Positions 60,059-64,000 of a DNA stretch of 64,000 nucleotides are shown here, in pieces. The notes below the pieces were generated by a model. It had not been told where the DNA came from and made no database searches. It saw nothing but the letters and a program-made list of their open reading frames with translations. The DNA comes from Dacryopinax spathularia (taxonomy: Eukaryota > Basidiomycota > Dacrymycetes > Dacrymycetales > Dacrymycetaceae): contig JBBPFI010000016.1 in NCBI GenBank assembly GCA_037974965.1, forward strand, positions 62,001-126,000, in the 5' to 3' direction. The position numbers were made by a program, and so were the translations under genes. Each line of letters begins with the position of its first letter. Position 1 is the stretch's first letter.

Positions 60059-60429
60059 TCGACTTTCCTTCATTCGTAATGCTTAAAATTGCTGCTTGTG
60101 TCGGATTTTGCAGCTCCAAGTCATCATGTATGATGTGAGAATGTTTGACGGGCAGATGGCGGCGAACTCGAAGCTGTTAGGCGGAAGAGAGGTGTTGTCG
60201 GAGGTAGATCAATGTGCATGGGTTTGCTGTTGATGAGGCTACATTCCAGTCTCATATCGTCCCGAGACAACATGAGACATTGTTATGATTCAGTCAGAAA
60301 CGGATGGGAATCACTTCTCTACTAGTATGAAGCTCCAGGCGAAGAGAGGCAAAACGTTGTTCGAGCGCCTGCTGGCCTAGATCTTAGCAGACCACTGCAT
60401 AAAAGGGTGTAGAAATGTGCTGCTGAAAG

Positions 60430-60646
60430 ACGACGCGTCAATCGAACTCGCAACCTCTCGCGCGAACAAGCTATAAGCGACGTAAAGGGCTGTATCTCGT
60501 CAGGGGAAGAATTCACCGCAGAAAGCAGTACCAACGCTCCGAATCGTTTGAGCAGAAAGGGCAGGAGCAAAAGTACAAAACGTGAAACCAGCCGGACTGG
60601 TTTTTTCGCGGAAGTCACCCGCGACGAGCTCGAACTGTTGTAGGCC
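60430..60646 (-). repeat. Double-hairpin element, copy 2 (degenerate tRNA-like part)
   Basis: On the minus strand 60646-60572 contains a B-box-like GTTCGAGCTC, then CGCGG-N7-CCGCG, AAAA, AACCAG-TCCGG-CTGGTT and TCACGTTTTG, in the same order and spacing as copy 1. The upstream A-box part is lost. Further along the strand (60480-60430) a second B-box-like piece, GCGAGAGGTTGCGAGTTCGA, resembles the 3' half of the tRNA-like region without hairpins. Confidence 0.75.
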
Positions 60647-61119
60647 GCCTTACGCATTCCTCATCAAAGCAGGGCCCTATACGGGCGCGCTAGATCCGCC
60701 GCGCTATCTACACACAGGAGATACTAGTATTGCTGTCAACCACTCTTGTACTATCCGGCCCCACTGCGCTCCTGCCCGTCCCATCTGGCTCGTCCTCCTT
60801 TCTTCCCCTCCGACAAGCTACACTCACATGGAGTGGACACTCCAGTCCTGAATACCCCAATTTCCGCATCCACATCACATCGCCATTCCTAAGCCTGCCG
60901 CCTATTCGACACCCTCCGCATGCCGGGCCAGCGTGACAGATAAGGGTGGAGCTAGCGGACGAGCGGCTTGACCGATACGACACTGAGCGAACGAATGCAT
61001 AGTAGCATGGAAAGGGGGCTAACGAGGTCTGAACATAGGCGCTCCAGGTACGACGCGTATAAGGACCCTTTAAAATGCGCACTTGTATCAACTGTGCGGT
61101 ACATGCGCGATCGGCTAAC
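60647..61119. other. Spacer inside the element cluster
   Basis: About 470 bases with no repeat or gene recognised. Short open frames exist on both strands and are not supported. Confidence 0.45.
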
Positions 61120-61220
61120 CCTCGAGGTTAATTGCGGTGTAAGACGGCGGACGGCAGTTTGATCAGCGTCGCGGTTCCATCCCGCGGACAAACCAGTTCG
61201 GCTGGTTTCACGTTTTGTAC
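61120..61220 (+). repeat. Double-hairpin element, copy 3
   Basis: CGCGG-TTCCATC-CCGCG (61170-61186), GACA, AACCAG-TTCGG-CTGGTT (61191-61207), then TCACGTTTTG. The module spacing is identical to the other copies although the loop and the upstream sequence differ. The sequence before it (GATCAGCGTCGCGGTTCCATCC) has only a weak B-box resemblance. Confidence 0.8.
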
Positions 61221-61284
61221 TTCTTTCGTTCCCCTCTGTCCCTATCTAATTTTCATAATATTTACTGCTCTTTTGCGTTCTAGA

Positions 61285-61368
61285 AAGGGTAAATGAGCGC
61301 GGAGCCGACTCCGCCCGGGCACCCCCGAGAGGGTGCGAGTTCGAATCCGCGCGTCGCCCACCTTTTTA
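61285..61368 (+). other. Degenerate tRNA-Ser-like sequence with type-II variable arm
   Basis: This stretch has a variable-arm hairpin CACCC-CCGAGA-GGGTG, a B-box GAGTTCGAATCC and a final TTTTT terminator. An upstream hairpin GCGGAG-CCGA-CTCCGC contains CGA, a serine anticodon. No A-box and no acceptor stem matching 3' GTCGCCC are present, and the T-stem pairs badly. I therefore read it as a tRNA fossil or an unrelated Pol III RNA, not a working tRNA gene. Confidence 0.4.
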
Positions 61369-61723
61369 AACCCATTTCACCATATTTAGACTCTCCACGG
61401 GCTTTCACACGTTGTTGTGACCCCCGATGTCTCTCATTTCTGCGATGCACATAACCTCTAATTGTTACAGGCTGGATCATAGTCGTGTCTCAAATTGTCT
61501 CGGATAATATGCACACAGGAATGCAGCCTTGTCAATAGCAGATTCATATACGTGAAATTACTCCCGAGAGGGCCTCTCTCCCGTTTACTACAGGCATCGT
61601 TCTCTGCCTCTATCTGTCATCAAACCGCTCTCGCAGGATATATGTTGATTTGGAGCAGCAAAATCCGCAAGCAAGCTGCAATTTGAAGCACAGACTTTGA
61701 GGGAGGAATGCTCAAGAAAAATG
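61369..61723. other. Spacer between the tRNA-Ser-like sequence and copy 4
   Basis: About 355 bases with no gene, repeat or RNA structure that I can support. Confidence 0.45.
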
Positions 61724-61884
61724 CAAAACGTGAAACCAGCCGAACTGGTTTATTCGCGGAAGTTGCCCGCGACGAGAGTCGAACACACAACCTCTCGCAT
61801 CGGTACCAGCAATCACCCGGGGGACGGGCTGCATTTCCCCATTCCAATACCGCTGCGCCAAGCAGGCGTCGATGGTTTGGCTGC
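61724..61884 (-). repeat. tRNA-like/double-hairpin element, copy 4 (inverted partner of copy 1)
   Basis: Reverse complement of copy 1 over about 160 bases, with only a few differences (ACCGATGCGAGAGG here, ACCGTTACGCGAGG in copy 1). The tRNA-like part is 61764-61867 and the second hairpin is 61734-61750. Upstream flanks are also shared (CTGCAG…CATCGAC), so the unit is longer than the tRNA-like part. Confidence 0.85.
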
Positions 61885-62766
61885 AGTCGCAATTATCCTG
61901 ATGCACGTCGACGCCGGACGCTCTGCTTGCACTGCAAACGGATACTTTGCAGCATTCTCCACCTCTAGTACCGTTAGCAGAGCCTACAGTTATGGCAAGC
62001 AATAATAATGTTAGATGTACGTATGAAGTGCATGTTCCCAATTCCCGCTCGTTTACAAGACCAGACTTTTTGCTCACACGCACCCTGCACGACTTCTTTC
62101 AGGCGCAAGCTACCGGTTCCCGCAAAGCACCAAACGCAGGACAGCGTAGGGATAGGTACGAAGTAGCATTCCACTTTCTCGAATACTGTCTACTTACTAC
62201 GTACGTACGTATGGGGATAGGGGGTACTAGTGGTCCTATAAGCGACAATACAGCCCTTAACAGAGACATGCTCGTCCGCTCCCTTGCTCATCGCTCACCT
62301 CCCGGTCTTTCAGCTCCCAATCTGGGAAAGCGTGTGAAAACGGAAGGGGGGAGGACGAGTGGGAGCGGCCTAGGTAGACAGAGAGACAGCGAGAGAGGAG
62401 AAAGGGAGAGAAGAGAGAGAGAGAAAAGAGGAGAAGGCAGCATGCGGGGTAGGCATGGAGCGTGGTATACTTTTTCCTAGAGTGGAGGGACGCGGACAGT
62501 GAGAGCAAGAAACCGGACTTCGAGAGGCAGGTTGGAGGGATTTGGTGTGTAGGGTTGGTGGGAGTCGGTACTAGTGACATGCGAGTCGGCAAGATAGTGT
62601 ATCACCGGATAAGAGTCGAAAGAAAGGAACTTGGTTGGTCTGTAAGAGCATTGCATACTTCTTTCCCCCTTGCTCGGGCAGTTGGTAGTCAAACGTCTTT
62701 CCCCGGGCTGTGGGCTTGTGCATCGGGACAAGCCGTATGGCGAGAGGAAGGAGAGAGATGGACGGC
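61885..62766. other. Intergenic region before the MRN1-like gene
   Basis: About 880 bases with no supported gene. It has a short ACGTACGTACGT run near 62200 and a purine (GA)-rich stretch at 62384-62435. The MRN1-like 3' UTR lies at the right side. Confidence 0.5.
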
Positions 62767-64000
62767 TCAATGACCCATCTCGACCTGCGCCCCCTCATCC
62801 CCAGGGCCGGGGACGATGATCCCATGCTCCGCCTCCCTCGCATCGGCCTCATCGGCATCAGCATCATAAGCCGCCGCGGCAGTGGTGCCCTCATCATACG
62901 CATACGCATACTCGTCTTCTTCTTCTTCCTTCAGGGTCGGCGCAGGCGGGAAAGCCGGTGGGACACTTCCAAGCTCAGCAGCAGCAGAGGCGTCTTCAGC
63001 TCCGGGGCTCGCTTTGAGCTGCAGGCCCTCGGAGCCTGCGTTCCCTGATGCGCCGGGGTTGGACCCGTTCCCGTTCCCGTTGTTGCGCCTCGACCCACCA
63101 CCTTGTACTCCAGCGCGGGGCGGGTTCGCACACCTATCCTTGCCGTACGACACCCTCAAGTGCGCATACTCCGGCCTGACGCGCATAGCCTCGATCGCCT
63201 TCATCGCGCTCGATATATTCGTAAAGTTCACCCAGGCGCAGTTTTTCTCCCGGAGAGAGTTTATGAGCTCTATATCGCCAAACTCTGAAAAGTCCGCTTT
63301 GAGCCTCTCTTCGCTCCATTTCTCCCAGTCGTCGATATTGCCCACGTAGACGTTCCGGGTCGCCCCGCCCTGGACTGCTACGGCCAGCGCGGGCGGGAGA
63401 GGGTTGGACGACTTGCCCCAGCCGATCTTGAGCCGACGGTTGTTCACGGAGAGACCTTGGATAGAGGCGATGTTGAAGAATGCGAGTGCGGCGGCCGGGT
63501 CGATGAACGTCACGAAGGCGATGTGCTTGTCTTGCATGTACCGGATGCTCTGGAGGACACCGCCCCGGATGGCGTTGCACAGGTCTTCGGTGGTCGTGTC
63601 GGGGTGGATGTTGCCCAGGTAGACAGTGCGCATATTGGGCGCGGCGCCGCTCCCGGGCACGCCGTATGACCCAGCAGCGCCGGCTGCCATGCTGCCCGGA
63701 AGCTGCATGAACTGCTGCTGGGCCTGAGCAGACCCAGCAGGGTTGAAAGGGATGTTCTGGCCCATATTGACCGCTGCGGCGATGGTCGCAGCAGGGATGA
63801 GCGATTGCTGGCCCATCATGCCCATTCCGGCCATGCCCATCGCGGGCTGCATACCGCCCGCAGCAGCACCAGGGAGCATCTTCCCTTGCTGACCTTTGGG
63901 AATGTACGTGCATCGGTCTTTGCCGTAGTTGACGCGCTTGCCCTGCCAGTTCGGCTCCTGCGAGAGCTGCGAAACGGCCTACACGAACAATCGCTCCCTG
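62767..64000 (-). CDS. Multi-RRM RNA-binding protein, MRN1/Nrd1-like (5' part off the window)
   Basis: The 3' part of a post-transcriptional regulator related to yeast Mrn1 and fission yeast Nrd1/Msa2. The visible last exon is 62767-63978 (403 codons plus stop); intron sequence ending GTGTAG reaches the right edge. It begins inside an RRM (NWQGKRVNYGKDRCTYIPKG), followed by a Met/Gly/Ala/Gln-rich linker. Two full RRMs come next, with RNP2/RNP1-like NMRTVYLGNIHP…IAFVTFID and TRNVYVGNIDD…NCAWVNFTN. The repeated tail GKDRC after RRMs is a family mark. The C-terminus is Asn/Gly-rich, then acidic. The start and the first RRMs are missing because of the window border. Confidence 0.9.

Noticed and set aside
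61285-61368. Functional tRNA-Ser(CGA)
   Set aside because: No A-box, no matching acceptor 5' strand, no U33, and a poor T-stem, despite the variable arm, B-box and T-run.

Overview
The window is 64 kb of nuclear DNA from a fungus, most likely a basidiomycete. It is GC-rich and gene-dense. The genes carry many introns, mostly 45-70 nt, with GTRNGT-type donors and a CTGAC/CTGAT branch-point motif shortly before AG. The gene set is fungal: Argonaute, a Pmr1-type Ca2+ pump, two WOPR (Gti1/Pac2) regulators, an OPT peptide transporter, an Imp2/Cdc15-type F-BAR protein, YPC1-type ceramidase and Cwc15. A thaumatin-like protein with a PriA-like tail points to Agaricomycotina. I cannot fix the class or species. 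There are no prokaryotic features, CRISPR arrays or recognisable full-length transposons.

Layout. 1.3-2.3 kb: an unidentified two-exon gene (-). 3.1-15.1 kb: two diverged GH29 alpha-L-fucosidase paralogues in opposite orientation, with a catalytically intact Argonaute between them. 15.8-19.6 kb: PMR1-type P-type ATPase. 20.9-22.8 kb: secreted thaumatin-like protein, followed at 23.3 kb by a decayed fragment of a second copy. 23.6-29.4 kb: ORC5 (-) and USO1/p115 (+) diverge from a short shared promoter with four ACGCG motifs. 29.8-33.0 kb: kappa-class GST/DsbA-like protein and a YDR061W/ModF-like twin-ABC protein. 33.2-34.7 kb: two tandem small mitochondrial membrane proteins with identical intron positions. 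35.5-43.1 kb: cytosolic beta-mannosidase, CWC15 and an OPT transporter, all (-). 44.4-46.2 kb: a small tail-anchored TOM6-like protein and an alkaline ceramidase. 46.5-51.3 kb: tandem WOPR transcription factors (-). 52.1-55.2 kb: F-BAR/SH3 cytokinesis protein. 55.6-57.0 kb: probable mitochondrial protein of unknown function. 57.6-59.5 kb: cytochrome P450. 59.9-61.9 kb: a gene-free stretch with four copies of a previously unnamed double-hairpin element, two of them attached to a tRNA-like sequence. 62.8 kb to the right edge: the 3' end of an MRN1/Nrd1-type multi-RRM protein (-).

Most of the window is housekeeping sequence, and neighbouring genes mostly do not form one pathway. Some themes recur: glycoside degradation (two fucosidases, beta-mannosidase), secretory pathway (Pmr1, Uso1), and cell-division or developmental control (ORC5, F-BAR, WOPR pair, Mrn1). 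The most unusual signals are the double-hairpin/tRNA-like element family, the fucosidase-Argonaute-fucosidase arrangement with unequal intron content, the small mitochondrial tandem pair, and two nucleotide-binding proteins (ORC5 and the ABC protein) with altered Walker A motifs.

Gene spans run from start codon to stop codon and include introns. Exon joins were made by eye from splice signals and family alignment from memory.
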